64,000 bases of DNA from RZYY01 sp036794825. GTDB taxonomy: Bacteria > Bacteroidota > Bacteroidia > Bacteroidales > 4484-276. This document shows positions 22,101 through 30,305 of this stretch, in pieces (positions within the stretch are counted from its first letter, which is position 1; each line of letters begins with the position of its first letter). Location: positions 62,001 to 126,000 of the forward strand of contig DAIRGA010000001.1 of assembly GCA_036794825.1 (NCBI GenBank), given 5' to 3'. A program made the position numbers and the translations under genes. The notes below the pieces were generated by a model that saw only the letters and a program-made list of their open reading frames with translations, was not told where the DNA came from and made no database searches.

Positions 22101-22909
22101 TTCATCCGATGTTTAAAATTAATGCAACTGGTGATGGTTCAAGCGACCTGGGAACCATCAACGGACATGCAGGAACCTTCACTGCCGGGATGAATTTTAC
22201 CTATAGCGGAGATAACAACTGGATTGACCGTTTAACAGCTGCTACCGGAGCCACGCTCATTTTGAGCAACCTCAGCCCATCCTATGGAACAGCCGTTGCC
22301 TATAATGGCAACTCCTACAAAACTATCGGCGCGTCCCATGAATTTGGTGGTCTGCAAGGTAATCGAAGTGCCCTGATGGAAGCCTATCTCGATTTCTTCG
22401 GATTATTACCCCCACCGTTAAATACTCAAACCATCTTAATTCCCGCCGGCTGGAGCGGTATTTCGTCCTGCCTTATCCCCGCCAACAGCCAACTGGAGAC
22501 TTTTCTGCAGCCTATCCTTGGCCAATTGACGATTCTGCAAGGCATGAACGGCATATTCTACCCTGAAGCCAACGTCAATACACTCGGTTTTTGGAATTAT
22601 GACGAAGGCTACCGTATTAAACTGGAAAGCGTTGCTGAATTGCAGATTTCCGGCTGGGAACCGGTTAGCCGGCAATTGGACCTGACTCCCGGATGGAACA
22701 TGATTCCGGTATTGAGCGAATGTAATGTAAATGTTGCTGCTCTTTTTACCGGAATCAGCCAGGTGCAGATTGTCAAAGAGATTGCCGGAACGGGAGTTTA
22801 CTGGCCAGAAATGAACATCAACACCCTGGGAACCCTCAAGCCTGGAAATGCTTACATGGTCAGAGTAACCGGGCCGGCTTCGGTTACCTTCCCGGCTTGT
22901 GAAGATTGA
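19163..22909 (+). CDS. Gingipain-family (C25) cysteine peptidase with the GW/YWP/NTL module
   Basis: The 1248-residue exported protein has a signal peptide (1-20), a propeptide-like region (about 20-225) and a C25 catalytic domain (about 228-560). The catalytic dyad is visible: NYCGHGS with His424 and FSVACVNGAF with Cys457, 33 residues apart as in RgpB. A carboxypeptidase-regulatory-like strand region follows, then two tandem beta-sandwich repeats, each with a Ca-loop-like motif (NNNNRLDYGE, NNNGKLDPGE). A flavodoxin/GATase-like domain (about 885-1085; VLIIDLDP, YMEGGDTWYY) precedes the two-fold module at 1089-1245. The protein ends six residues later in FPACED with no T9SS sorting domain, which is unusual for this family. 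It is probably an extracellular or surface peptidase; specificity cannot be told. Confidence 0.92.
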   Translation: MKRSLLSLAFLIGFVFMTKADGYKTTFAQISETTARVECQINDLTLRPVNLGGTDFTKIGFSGRVTTMDEGFAELPFINVNIQLDPLKNLRFEIVSVDFTEYSLDYPLIPSRGVIYRNQDPSSIPYRIAPESLVDAFYPAQLIQTTEPYIIKDARGMTVYIYPFQYNAAQQILRVYSSITLQLVEDDSPSVNPLLNPSGRYFAEMEALYQSLFINYQNPADYPNIGEAGDILVITTARDEAAIQPYLDWKKEKGYNVFKEVAATGTNVKSLIQQKYNANPGILYVQLVGDWADIKSDLGGGANAPMDPMLGCVAGSDIFPDIAIGRFSASAASQVTVQVNKAINYEKSPSGVWYDKALSVASQEGAGIGDDGEIDYQHTNIIYNNKLDPFTYNGHNTAYEPTATILQVKNAIESGVSVINYCGHGSMTSWGTTGFSNTNVNQLTNGSKLPFIFSVACVNGAFHSGECFAEAWLKKDGGGAVWTIMATINQPWQPPMRGQDYFNDILTGGYNYTTNPGNGINTTEGRSILGSIVVNGLVLMYTESASTSDLQTMQTWTIFGDAALQARTMTPKTLALTNTSLLTGFPFETIVTANGTPVRNALVSLSQNENFVRAYTNQSGAVSIPNNFVPGNVLLVVTAFNGNTIYQTIQCTPAAGPAIYFDNVTVNDVAGNNNNRLDYGETAGLNVRMKNSGVSLAENVTVTLSTTDNYITLLNGATFYGNIPAGKTVTVADAFTVQAAANIPDNHSVLFNLVATSGGSSWQSSFSLVVRAGVLAFDGFYILDPAGNNNGKLDPGETATIVIKLKNSGGADLKNVTGLLTSASPFITIQQTQIAFGNIAPDNMAEGYYTVSVSMAAPVGHVAQFTHNAGADFGINISNDFSAVVGQIPVLIIDLDPNHNSWDKIATALTSNDVSYEIVTTFPASGLELYSSLFVLLGIYSNNYVLTAAQGQTLAGYLNQGGKIYMEGGDTWYYDAQTAVHPMFKINATGDGSSDLGTINGHAGTFTAGMNFTYSGDNNWIDRLTAATGATLILSNLSPSYGTAVAYNGNSYKTIGASHEFGGLQGNRSALMEAYLDFFGLLPPPLNTQTILIPAGWSGISSCLIPANSQLETFLQPILGQLTILQGMNGIFYPEANVNTLGFWNYDEGYRIKLESVAELQISGWEPVSRQLDLTPGWNMIPVLSECNVNVAALFTGISQVQIVKEIAGTGVYWPEMNINTLGTLKPGNAYMVRVTGPASVTFPACED

Positions 22910-23043
22910 TAACAAAGAAAAATATGGTCTCCCGGCGTATAGGATCTGTTTTTAAAATGTTTTGACTGTAGAATCCTGGATAACTATGTTCTAAGCTTAT
23001 CAGCGAGAGAAAAACCTTTTATGGATGCTATTTAATGCAAAAA

Positions 23044-23071
23044 GTCGGCAGTCAGTAGTCGCCAGTCAGCA
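23044..23071. repeat. 14-bp tandem repeat, two copies
   Basis: GTCGGCAGTCAGTA is followed directly by GTCGCCAGTCAGCA (12 of 14 identical), within the 266-base gap between convergent genes. The GTCAG core recurs four times. No coding or RNA signal is seen in the rest of the gap. Confidence 0.6.
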
Positions 23072-23175
23072 GTATCACACCACAACAACCTAATTCCCCA
23101 TTCCTACATGTGATTAAAACTAACAATTCCGTACTCATGAGAGTTAGTTTTGATATCAAAGATCCTAATCCCATT

Positions 23176-24066
23176 TCAGGATTTTCTCTTTTTAGAAACA
23201 AGGTACACTCCAAGGAAAATCAGTGCTGCGGCAAGGGCATGTTGCCATGCAAATATCTGTGAACCAATGATTATGGCAATTATCGTTACCATAATCGGTT
23301 GCAGGTAAATGTAGTAGCTCACCACCCCGGCATCCACATATTTCAGTGCATAAACCGTGAACAGATAGGCCATAAAAGTGGTAACGACTATCACGAAAAA
23401 CAGCGCAAACCAGGTGTAGAGTGTGTAATTCTCAAAACTGATATTAATGGCCGAACTCAGCGTAAGCGGGATCGAGAAAATCGTTCCAAAGAGAAAAGCC
23501 CACTTCATTACGGTGATTGCGGAATACCTGTTCATCACCGGCTTGATGAGCACCAGGTAAAAAGCATAAGCCAGGGTGTTGAGCAGCGCCATCAGGTTTC
23601 CGGTAAATGTGTCCGATGTAAAAGAGATTTCGCCCCGGTAGGTAATCAGCACCACCGCTCCGGCAGCGCCAAGAGCAATACCCACGATCTTCACCCATGT
23701 TACCCGCTCTTTGATCATCAAAGCGGCAATCACAATCACAAAAACCGGGTTTGATACATGGAGGATAGCCACGTCAACGGGAGTAGAAAGATCAAGTCCG
23801 ATAAAGAAAAGCAACTGGTTGACAGTGATTCCGGACAACGCCGCCAGTGCGATCACCTTCATATCCGGTTCGCTGACCTTTTCGCGCGGGCGAAACAGCG
23901 AAAGTCCCCAAAAAAGCAGACTCGCCCCCACAACCCTCATCATTACAAGCTGCTGTGGATTAACATAATCCGGCATCAAACCTTTGGAAATCCAGTAATT
24001 GGCGCCGAAGATAATCGTTGCCAGTCCAAGCGAAATGTGTGCTTTGAGAGATTTTCCGGAATTCAT
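23176..24066 (-). CDS. EamA/DMT-superfamily membrane transporter
   Basis: The 296-residue protein has about ten hydrophobic segments arranged as two repeated EamA halves (first about 10-145, second about 158-292), the pattern of drug/metabolite transporters. Features include the opening FGANYWISKGLMPDYVNPQQL, the end of the first half (GIALGAAGAVVLITY) and the end of the second (ALIFLGVYLVSKKRKS). It is an inner-membrane exporter or permease of small metabolites; members move amino acids, nucleosides or drugs, and the substrate cannot be inferred. It stands alone, convergent with the peptidase gene. A TACATTTG box lies only a few bases before the ATG. Confidence 0.9.
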   Translation of the reverse strand: MNSGKSLKAHISLGLATIIFGANYWISKGLMPDYVNPQQLVMMRVVGASLLFWGLSLFRPREKVSEPDMKVIALAALSGITVNQLLFFIGLDLSTPVDVAILHVSNPVFVIVIAALMIKERVTWVKIVGIALGAAGAVVLITYRGEISFTSDTFTGNLMALLNTLAYAFYLVLIKPVMNRYSAITVMKWAFLFGTIFSIPLTLSSAINISFENYTLYTWFALFFVIVVTTFMAYLFTVYALKYVDAGVVSYYIYLQPIMVTIIAIIIGSQIFAWQHALAAALIFLGVYLVSKKRKS

Positions 24067-24071
24067 GGCGG

Positions 24072-24079
24072 CAAATGTA
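24072..24079 (-). promoter_or_regulatory. Candidate -7 element very close to the EamA transporter start
   Basis: On the minus strand TACATTTG matches TAnnTTTG and ends only five bases before the ATG at 24066. If used, the transcript would be leaderless or would use a later start. No -33 element is visible, so this may be chance. Confidence 0.25.
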
Positions 24080-24229
24080 GTGGTTAATTGAGTTTTGGGC
24101 GTTGGTTACACATTGTGAAGCAAAATCCAGAAAAACCGGACCGGATGTCTGAAAAATATTTCTGGCCTTTGATAATCAATAATATAGGCGATTTCTATAG
24201 GAACCATGAGCCGTATCCCGGAAAATTTG

Positions 24230-24237
24230 TAGTTTTG
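24230..24237 (+). promoter_or_regulatory. Putative -7 promoter element of the first C69 dipeptidase
   Basis: TAGTTTTG matches TAnnTTTG exactly. It would give a leader of about 100 bases before the ATG at 24346. The -33 region is weak. Confidence 0.35.
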
Positions 24238-24345
24238 TCGCTGTGTTAACAATATGTATATCAATGGGTTTTTAAAAGAGAACCGAGAGCAATCCCGGTT
24301 TTATTTTACCCCGAAAACAAATTTCAAACTTCAAATACTATCAAG

Positions 24346-26088
24346 ATGAAAAAAGTAATGCTTCCGGTCACGCTGGCAATTGGCATGCTCCTGTTTGGGT
24401 TTCAACCCACTGCCAATGCTTGCACCAACTATCTGGTTACAAAGGGCGCCTCAGTTGACGGCTCCACAATGGTTTCCTATTCTGCTGATTCCCATGTGCT
24501 TTATGGAGAACTCTATCACTGGTCGGCAGGTATCTGGCCCGAGGGCACAATGATGGACGTTTACGAATGGGATACGGGTAAATACCTCGGTCAGATCAAA
24601 CAGGCTGCTCAGACTTACAACGTTGTCGGGAATATCAACGAACACCAGGTTTCAATCGGAGAAACAACATTTGGCGGCGTTGAAATGCTCGGAAGCCAGG
24701 AAGGCGCTATCATTGACTATGGCAGCCTGATCTACATCACCCTGCAGCGCGCCCGCACCGCCCGCGAAGCCATCAAAATCTTCCACGAACTCACTGCAAC
24801 CTATGGCTATTACAGCTCCGGAGAATCCTTTTCCATCGCCGACCCCAACGAAGTCTGGATTCTCGAAATGATCGGCAAAGGCAACGGCTACAAAGGTGCT
24901 GTGTGGGTTGCAAGGTTAATCCCCGACGGCTTTGTCTCCGGCCATGCTAACCAGGCCAGGATCACCACCTTCCCGCTCGCCGATAAAAAAACTTCGGTAA
25001 CCGAAAAGGATTTTGACCTCTTTATGAAAAACAATGCCATCACCACAATTTACACCAGCGATGTGATCTCTTTTGCCCGCGAAAAAGAACTTTTCAAAGG
25101 AAAAGACAAAAACTTCAGCTTTTCGGATACTTACAACCCAGTGGGATTTGGCGGCGCCCGTTTCTGCGAAATGCGCGTCTGGACAATGTTCAACCGCGTT
25201 ACCGGTGGTATGGATCAGTACTTTGATTACGTTAAAGGCCACATAAAACACGACGATAAACTGGAAAACGGCGATGCCAACGAAGACAAATTCGCCACTA
25301 ACCGTATGCCTTTGTGGGTGAAACCGGATAAGAAGATCAGTGTCCAGGATGTTTTTGCATTTATGCGCGACCACTTGCAGGGTACCGAGCTGGATATGTC
25401 CAACGATTTCGGCGCCGGGCCATTTGGAGTGCCGGTGCGCTGGCGTCCGCTCACCTGGAAAGTTGATGGCGAAACCTATTGTCACGAGAGGGTTACGGTT
25501 ACCCAACAAACCGGATTCTCATTCATCGCCCAGATGCGTGGCTGGCTGCCAAATCCTGTTGGCGGAATCCTCTGGTTCGGACTCGACGACACCTCCTGCT
25601 CAGTGTACATGCCCATGTACTGCAGCATGACCCGCGCACCCTACACCATGCAGAAAGGTCACGGCGCCATGATGCGCTGGTCTGATGATGCTGCTTTCTG
25701 GATTTTCAACCAGGTGAGCAACTTTGCCTACACCCGCTGGAATGCAATTTATCCTGAGGTATTCAAAAAGATACAGTTACTTGAGCAGGAATTCGTTACA
25801 CTTACACCTACTATAGATGCTAAAGCTGTCGAATTATACAAAACCAACCCCGAACTGGCGGTGAATTACCTTACCGAGTATTCAACACGCCTGGGCGACA
25901 GGGTTACAGACGAATGGCGCCACTTTTACCGCTATCTCTTTATGAGGTATATGGACGGAAATATCAAAACCCCGGTCGAAGGTCAACAGAACCCAAAAGT
26001 TGAGCAGCCCGGATATCCCGAAGAATGGCTCAGGAAGATTGTCGAAGAAACCGGCGACCAATTCAAAGTTGTGGGTTCAGGTCATTAA
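24346..26088 (+). CDS. C69-family dipeptidase (Ntn hydrolase)
   Basis: The 580-residue protein belongs to peptidase family C69 (also U34), N-terminal nucleophile hydrolases that split dipeptides. A signal peptide ends in PTANA, leaving Cys26 of CTNYLVTKGASVDGS as the probable N-terminal nucleophile. The family context follows: VSYSADSHVLYGE, VGNINEHQVSIGETTFGG, YGYYSSGESFSIADPNEVW and FSFSDTYNPVGFGGARFCE. It is larger than the Lactobacillus enzymes (about 470 residues), as is usual in Bacteroidota. It is probably periplasmic or secreted and involved in peptide use. A close paralogue lies at 59489-61231. A strong terminator follows. Confidence 0.93.
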   Translation: MKKVMLPVTLAIGMLLFGFQPTANACTNYLVTKGASVDGSTMVSYSADSHVLYGELYHWSAGIWPEGTMMDVYEWDTGKYLGQIKQAAQTYNVVGNINEHQVSIGETTFGGVEMLGSQEGAIIDYGSLIYITLQRARTAREAIKIFHELTATYGYYSSGESFSIADPNEVWILEMIGKGNGYKGAVWVARLIPDGFVSGHANQARITTFPLADKKTSVTEKDFDLFMKNNAITTIYTSDVISFAREKELFKGKDKNFSFSDTYNPVGFGGARFCEMRVWTMFNRVTGGMDQYFDYVKGHIKHDDKLENGDANEDKFATNRMPLWVKPDKKISVQDVFAFMRDHLQGTELDMSNDFGAGPFGVPVRWRPLTWKVDGETYCHERVTVTQQTGFSFIAQMRGWLPNPVGGILWFGLDDTSCSVYMPMYCSMTRAPYTMQKGHGAMMRWSDDAAFWIFNQVSNFAYTRWNAIYPEVFKKIQLLEQEFVTLTPTIDAKAVELYKTNPELAVNYLTEYSTRLGDRVTDEWRHFYRYLFMRYMDGNIKTPVEGQQNPKVEQPGYPEEWLRKIVEETGDQFKVVGSGH

Positions 26089-26109
26089 TCTGCTATGACA
26101 TTTTTCAAT

Positions 26110-26151
26110 AGCTAACAACCAATACAATAAATTATTGGTTGTTAGCTTTTT
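26110..26151 (+). terminator. Rho-independent terminator between the dipeptidase and coiled-coil genes
   Basis: AGCTAACAACCAATA (26110-26124) and TATTGGTTGTTAGCT (26133-26147) are perfectly complementary, giving a 15-bp stem with an 8-base loop, followed by TTTTAT. It lies 33 bases before the next start, so it separates the two co-directional genes or lowers read-through. Confidence 0.85.
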
Positions 26152-26183
26152 ATAGATGTATCATTCAAAAAAATTCATTTTTT

Positions 26184-27095
26184 ATGTTCGAAAAGGGAAA
26201 AGAAAAAGATCAGCAAAAACTCATTTATCTCATTGCAGCAGTTTTGCTCCTTTTATTATTGATCGTCGTGAGCTTCCTCTATTTTGGAAAGAATGCAGAG
26301 TTGCGCTCGCTGAATGAGGAAAAAGAGCTAATCCGCACGGACCTGCAGGCAGAGTTGGATTCGCTGATGTTGCAGCATGATTACATTAAAAACGAATATG
26401 GTATCCTGGCCGACAGCCTCTCAGCCAAGGACAGCCTGATACAAGCCAATGCCAAGGAGATCAGCGAGTTGCTCAATTACAAATGGGAATATTTCCAGAT
26501 CAAGAAGAAACTTGACCGGCTGAGGGTTGTAGCGCAGGGTTACGTTTACCAGCTCGATTCGCTTTACACGGTGAACCGTGAACTGCAGGAAGAGAACGAA
26601 AGAATCCGCGAAAGCTACCAGTCTGAACGTCAGAAGAATATTGGCCTGACACAGGAGAAACGCGAACTTTCTAATCGGGTTACCGAAGCAGCTGTACTGA
26701 AGGCATATAACATCAAATCAACGGGATTGCGCAATCGCGGCGCACGCCAGGAAGAAACCGACCGCGCCCGCCGCACCGATGCGCTGAGAATCTGCTTTAC
26801 CATTGGCGAAAACCCGCTGATTACCCCCGGCAAAAAGGAAATCTACCTGAGGGTTGCCCGTCCGGACAATGTCATCCTGATTTATGACAAATCCGACCTT
26901 TACACCTTCAGCTACAAAGGCAACAAATTGCAGTACTCGCTCAGGCAAACCATTGATTTTACAGGGAAATCGCAGGATGTTTGCGTTACATGGAACAAGC
27001 GCAACCTCGACGAAGAGACAATGGCTGGTCGCTACAGTGTGAGTGTTTACACCGACGACAACCTGATCGGGGAAACCTCATTTGAGTTGAAGTAA
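26184..27095 (+). CDS. Single-pass membrane protein with a long coiled-coil and a C-terminal beta domain
   Basis: The ATG at 26184 gives 303 residues; an alternative start 45 bases upstream would lie inside the terminator hairpin. A short charged N-terminus (MFEKGKEKDQQK) is followed by one membrane helix (about 13-34) and a heptad-rich coiled-coil (about 36-175). The globular end (about 190-303) has alternating beta-like segments (KEIYLRVARPDNVILIYD, GRYSVSVYTDDNLIGETSF). The topology suggests an inner-membrane anchor with the coiled-coil in the periplasm. I do not recognise a named family. Similar proteins in Bacteroidota are usually annotated hypothetical; a structural envelope role is only a guess. 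Confidence 0.8.
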   Translation: MFEKGKEKDQQKLIYLIAAVLLLLLLIVVSFLYFGKNAELRSLNEEKELIRTDLQAELDSLMLQHDYIKNEYGILADSLSAKDSLIQANAKEISELLNYKWEYFQIKKKLDRLRVVAQGYVYQLDSLYTVNRELQEENERIRESYQSERQKNIGLTQEKRELSNRVTEAAVLKAYNIKSTGLRNRGARQEETDRARRTDALRICFTIGENPLITPGKKEIYLRVARPDNVILIYDKSDLYTFSYKGNKLQYSLRQTIDFTGKSQDVCVTWNKRNLDEETMAGRYSVSVYTDDNLIGETSFELK

Positions 27096-27111
27096 CAGAA
27101 AAAACTACTGT

Positions 27112-27145
27112 AAAAGGCAGGACGGCTACGTTCCTGCCTTTTTTG
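27112..27145. terminator. Bidirectional terminator between convergent genes
   Basis: AAAAGGCAGGA and TCCTGCCTTTT form an 11-bp stem with a short loop, followed by T on the plus strand and preceded by A-rich sequence that serves the minus strand. It overlaps the last codons of the leftward exosortase-like gene. Confidence 0.8.
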
Positions 27146-27725
27146 TTTTTGGATAGGCCAGTTTTTCGACCCACCAAACCCACATTATAAAGATTACGAC
27201 GTAAAACAGCGGCCTGAAAATATTATCGTGGCTAAAATCCCAATATTGCGGCAGGGTGATTACGATTACAGATAAACCTATGATTCTGAACAGGTTAGTC
27301 AGAAAAACAATAATTACTCCTAGCGGGATAAACCAGAATTTGCGTTTAAGCGATCCTGGAAACAACATCATCAGAATAACGAACTGAAGGATTTGCTTAA
27401 ACCCTGAACAACTGCGGTTTACGGCAATGTAACCGTTATTGGCAAAATACATGGTTTTGGTCTGATCCACACGGGTGATCTCGATTCGCAACACATTTTC
27501 GACAAACCAGGCGCTGGGATAATACACCATTCTGGCCATTTTAACCTCAAGATTATCAATCATCTCTTTTACCGGCCAGTAGTGCATCTGGTTGGCCCAG
27601 AACCTGAACGAATAATGAATGGCAATCGTGATGATGATAAATAAAGCTACATCCTTGAAAACATCCAGCCGGTAACGATGGATAAAATCCCGCAGCTTTT
27701 GGGTGTATTTTGGAAGAAAAGTCAT
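27126..27725 (-). CDS. Exosortase/archaeosortase family transmembrane protein
   Basis: The 199-residue polytopic membrane protein carries the three active-site residues of the exosortase/archaeosortase superfamily in order: Cys106 in NRSCSGFKQ, Arg147 in LTNLFRIIGL and His166 in WDFSHDNIFRP, each beside a hydrophobic segment. These transpeptidase-like enzymes cleave C-terminal sorting signals (a short motif, a membrane helix and basic residues) of exported proteins. Its size fits the short Bacteroidota forms (XrtF/XrtN-like). It follows the nitroreductase gene by 45 bases on the same strand, but that link is probably not functional. No protein in the window ends with an obvious exosortase signal, so the substrate is unknown. 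Confidence 0.85.
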   Translation of the reverse strand: MTFLPKYTQKLRDFIHRYRLDVFKDVALFIIITIAIHYSFRFWANQMHYWPVKEMIDNLEVKMARMVYYPSAWFVENVLRIEITRVDQTKTMYFANNGYIAVNRSCSGFKQILQFVILMMLFPGSLKRKFWFIPLGVIIVFLTNLFRIIGLSVIVITLPQYWDFSHDNIFRPLFYVVIFIMWVWWVEKLAYPKTKKAGT

Positions 27726-27770
27726 GCCTGATTGGGTTTGGATGAAATTGTCGAATTTATTGAAAATGAG

Positions 27771-28295
27771 CTACAAATACCTGACAATTTCGTCTTCAGG
27801 TCTTCTGATTTTGTTGCCGCTTTTCGCAAAACCCTTTTCCGGGTAGCCAAGCGGGGTGATGGCAAAAACCATCTCATCCTCCTCCAGCAGACCCGTTTGC
27901 CTGAGCTTATCCTGATCAAAGGCAATTACCCAGCACGTGCCCACTCCCAGCGATTCTGCCTCGAGAATCATATGATCCATAGCAATGGCAGTATCAATTT
28001 CCAAAGAGTTGAAACCGCCGTCGCCTTTGCTCCAGGCTGCCGCTCTTTTGCCTGCGACAAGCAGAACATGAGGAGCTTTTTTAAACCATTCCCTGTGATA
28101 GCACTCCCTGACTTTGGCAAGATTGGCAGGTGAGGATACCAGGTAAAACCGCCAGGGTTGCCTGTTAGCAGCAGATGGCGCCAGTCTTCCGGCTTCCAGA
28201 ATTTTATGTAAAATTTCCGGCGCAACTGGACGAGCAGGGTCGTAATTCCTGATGCTTTCGCGATTTCGTATCAATTCAAGTAGTTCCATAATCAT
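27771..28295 (-). CDS. Nitroreductase family protein
   Basis: The 174-residue protein is a small FMN-dependent nitroreductase-fold oxidoreductase. The N-terminal flavin-binding signature is clear (IRNRESIRNYDPARPV, then EAGRLAPSAANRQPWRFYLV), as is the C-terminal GYPEKGF segment. Such enzymes use NAD(P)H to reduce nitro compounds, quinones or flavins; substrates are rarely predictable. A middle segment (AIAMDHMILEAESLGVGTCW) is typical of the group. Two ATGs six bases apart are possible starts (28295 and 28289). The exosortase-like gene lies immediately downstream. Confidence 0.9.
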   Translation of the reverse strand: MIMELLELIRNRESIRNYDPARPVAPEILHKILEAGRLAPSAANRQPWRFYLVSSPANLAKVRECYHREWFKKAPHVLLVAGKRAAAWSKGDGGFNSLEIDTAIAMDHMILEAESLGVGTCWVIAFDQDKLRQTGLLEEDEMVFAITPLGYPEKGFAKSGNKIRRPEDEIVRYL

Positions 28296-28535
28296 CTATT
28301 TAGTGCTTGCAAAGATGCATATTTTATAAGATTTTGACGGGAGATTCGTCCGCATTTCGCAAAGTCTCAATTTGGGAGAGTCAGAAATTGTAAGGGGTTT
28401 CAATCTTGAAATTCCATCAGCTTTAAAAACAATATAATCAATTATTTAGCTGACGATTTTCTAAGCCAAAGTAATCTCCGTCCTTGTTAAAAAAGTGTTA
28501 AATTCTCATTATCAGCATGATATCTAAAAAAATTG

Positions 28536-28543
28536 TATTTTTG
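28536..28543 (+). promoter_or_regulatory. Putative -7 promoter element of the MltF-like gene
   Basis: TATTTTTG matches TAnnTTTG exactly, 29 bases before the ATG at 28573. The -33 region is not convincing. Confidence 0.45.
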
Positions 28544-28572
28544 CCGCCGATTTATTCACTAAAACCTATATC

Positions 28573-29994
28573 ATGAAGTATTGGATCGTATTGTTCTTTG
28601 CAATTCTTACCACTTTGATTCCACCCTCTTGCACGTTTAACAAGGGAGATTTACAGCAGGACTTATTGCATATTAAAGATCAATCACTCAATAGAATTCT
28701 TGAAAGAGGAACCCTGATTGCCACTACCGATTATAATTCCACCGACTATTTTGTTTACCGCGGCGAACCCGCCGGCTACCAGTACGAACTTTTAAGAGCG
28801 TATGCCCGGCATTTGGGTGTCAATCTGGAAATTGTGGTACACGAAAACGTTAACGACGCAATTTCGGATCTTTGGTCGGGACGTGTTGACCTTATTGCGC
28901 AAGGCCTCACAATTACAGGAAAAAGACAGAAACACCTCGATTTTGCCTACCCGCTTACCCGGACTCACCAGGTTATTGTGCAGCGAAAAGGTGGTCATTC
29001 AGGCAAATTCAGCATTGATGGCGCTCATGCTGATTTGATAACCTCACCGCTCGATCTGGCCGAAAAAATCGTGTTTGTACCACAGGGTTCAGCTTATGCA
29101 GGAAGGTTAAAGAATTTGCAGGAGGAAATCGGGAGCAGGATTTACGTGGTGGAGTTTCCTTATGACACCGAGAAACTCATCAGCATGGTGGCCAATGGCG
29201 AGATTGATTACACAGTGTGCGATGAGCATGTTGCCAGGGTGAATCAGAAATTCTACCCCAACCTCGAAATTTCGGTACCTGTCAGTTTTCCGCAGAATAT
29301 AGCCTGGGCAGTGAACAAAGGTTCAGAAAGCCTGAAAAGTAACCTCGATCAATGGCTTGAAGAATTTCTCGTGTCATCCAACGGCCGCTATGTCTACAAC
29401 AAATACTTTGTACATCCGAGAGCCTTTTTATCGGAATACAGTTTCACGCCTTCAAAATCAGGAAGAATTTCTCCCTGGGACGATTTTCTCCGTCGCAAAA
29501 GCGCTGACTACAATCTCGACTGGCGGCTTGTTGCATCGCTGATTTATGAAGAATCTCAGTTTCAGCCGGACGCCATTTCGACAAAAGGAGCCTTCGGATT
29601 GATGCAATTTATGCCCGAAACTGCCGAAATATTTGGAATCAATTACGACTCATCGCCTGAAGAACAAATTGAAGCGGGCCTGAAGTATCTCAAAAAGCTC
29701 GATTCGCAGTTTAAAAGCATGATCAAGGATGAAAATGAACGGATTAAATTTGTTCTGGCAGCCTACAACTCAGGCATAGCGCATGTTTTGGATGCTCGCC
29801 GGCTGGCGGCCAAATACAACCGCGATCCCAATGTGTGGGATGGTAACGTGGACTATTTCATGCAAAACAAATCCAACCCTCACTATTACAACGATTCAGT
29901 GGTTCAATACGGCTATGCCAACGGAATGGTATCGTTCAATTTCGTCAACGATATCCTTTACCGGTATGAGCATTACAAAAATGTGATAGAGTAG
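28573..29994 (+). CDS. MltF-like lytic murein transglycosylase lipoprotein
   Basis: The 473-residue protein has a lipoprotein signal ending IPPSC (Cys20). A family-3 solute-binding-like domain (about 40-280; GTLIATTDYNSTDYFVYRG, DLIAQGLTITGKRQKHLDF) is followed by a C-terminal SLT goose-lysozyme-like domain (about 310-465). The catalytic Glu lies in IYEESQFQPDAIS (Glu327), followed by GAFGLMQFMPETAEIFG and AAYNSGIAHVLDA. MltF-type enzymes cut glycan strands of peptidoglycan to 1,6-anhydro products, and the binding-protein domain regulates activity in response to muropeptides or peptides. It appears monocistronic. No other cell-wall genes are adjacent. Confidence 0.93.
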   Translation: MKYWIVLFFAILTTLIPPSCTFNKGDLQQDLLHIKDQSLNRILERGTLIATTDYNSTDYFVYRGEPAGYQYELLRAYARHLGVNLEIVVHENVNDAISDLWSGRVDLIAQGLTITGKRQKHLDFAYPLTRTHQVIVQRKGGHSGKFSIDGAHADLITSPLDLAEKIVFVPQGSAYAGRLKNLQEEIGSRIYVVEFPYDTEKLISMVANGEIDYTVCDEHVARVNQKFYPNLEISVPVSFPQNIAWAVNKGSESLKSNLDQWLEEFLVSSNGRYVYNKYFVHPRAFLSEYSFTPSKSGRISPWDDFLRRKSADYNLDWRLVASLIYEESQFQPDAISTKGAFGLMQFMPETAEIFGINYDSSPEEQIEAGLKYLKKLDSQFKSMIKDENERIKFVLAAYNSGIAHVLDARRLAAKYNRDPNVWDGNVDYFMQNKSNPHYYNDSVVQYGYANGMVSFNFVNDILYRYEHYKNVIE

Positions 29995-30305
29995 TCCCAT
30001 GAAATGGCTGGTGTTGACCTCTCTGGTATTTCTTTAAATCAATGACTGCGATGAATTTTCAGAGATATCCAACCCTTTATTCGACACCCAAAAAGGTTTT
30101 TGCCCAATAATTAATTACCCTGAAAATCACGCTGTTGAAAATTATTAATATTTTCGCACTGACCAAAATGAAGTGATGAACATCGAAGTTTCATGTATTT
30201 CTTCACGAAATGTTGGTTATGGTACTCACTTTAGTTGTTTACAAATAGCGAATAGATCATTCTAATAATTCCAGAACTCAAGTTATCAGCCTAATCAGCA
30301 CCATT
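29995..30305. other. Intergenic region upstream of the AraC-type regulator
   Basis: These 311 AT-rich bases separate the transglycosylase gene from the regulator. I see no terminator with a T-run, no exact TAnnTTTG box, no RNA gene and no ORF of note. A 12-codon frame at 30000-30038 encodes a hydrophobic peptide but is too short to support. Confidence 0.6.

Noticed and set aside
30000..30038. 12-codon hydrophobic ORF after the transglycosylase gene
   Set aside because: Too short to distinguish from chance and without a ribosome site or conserved neighbour.
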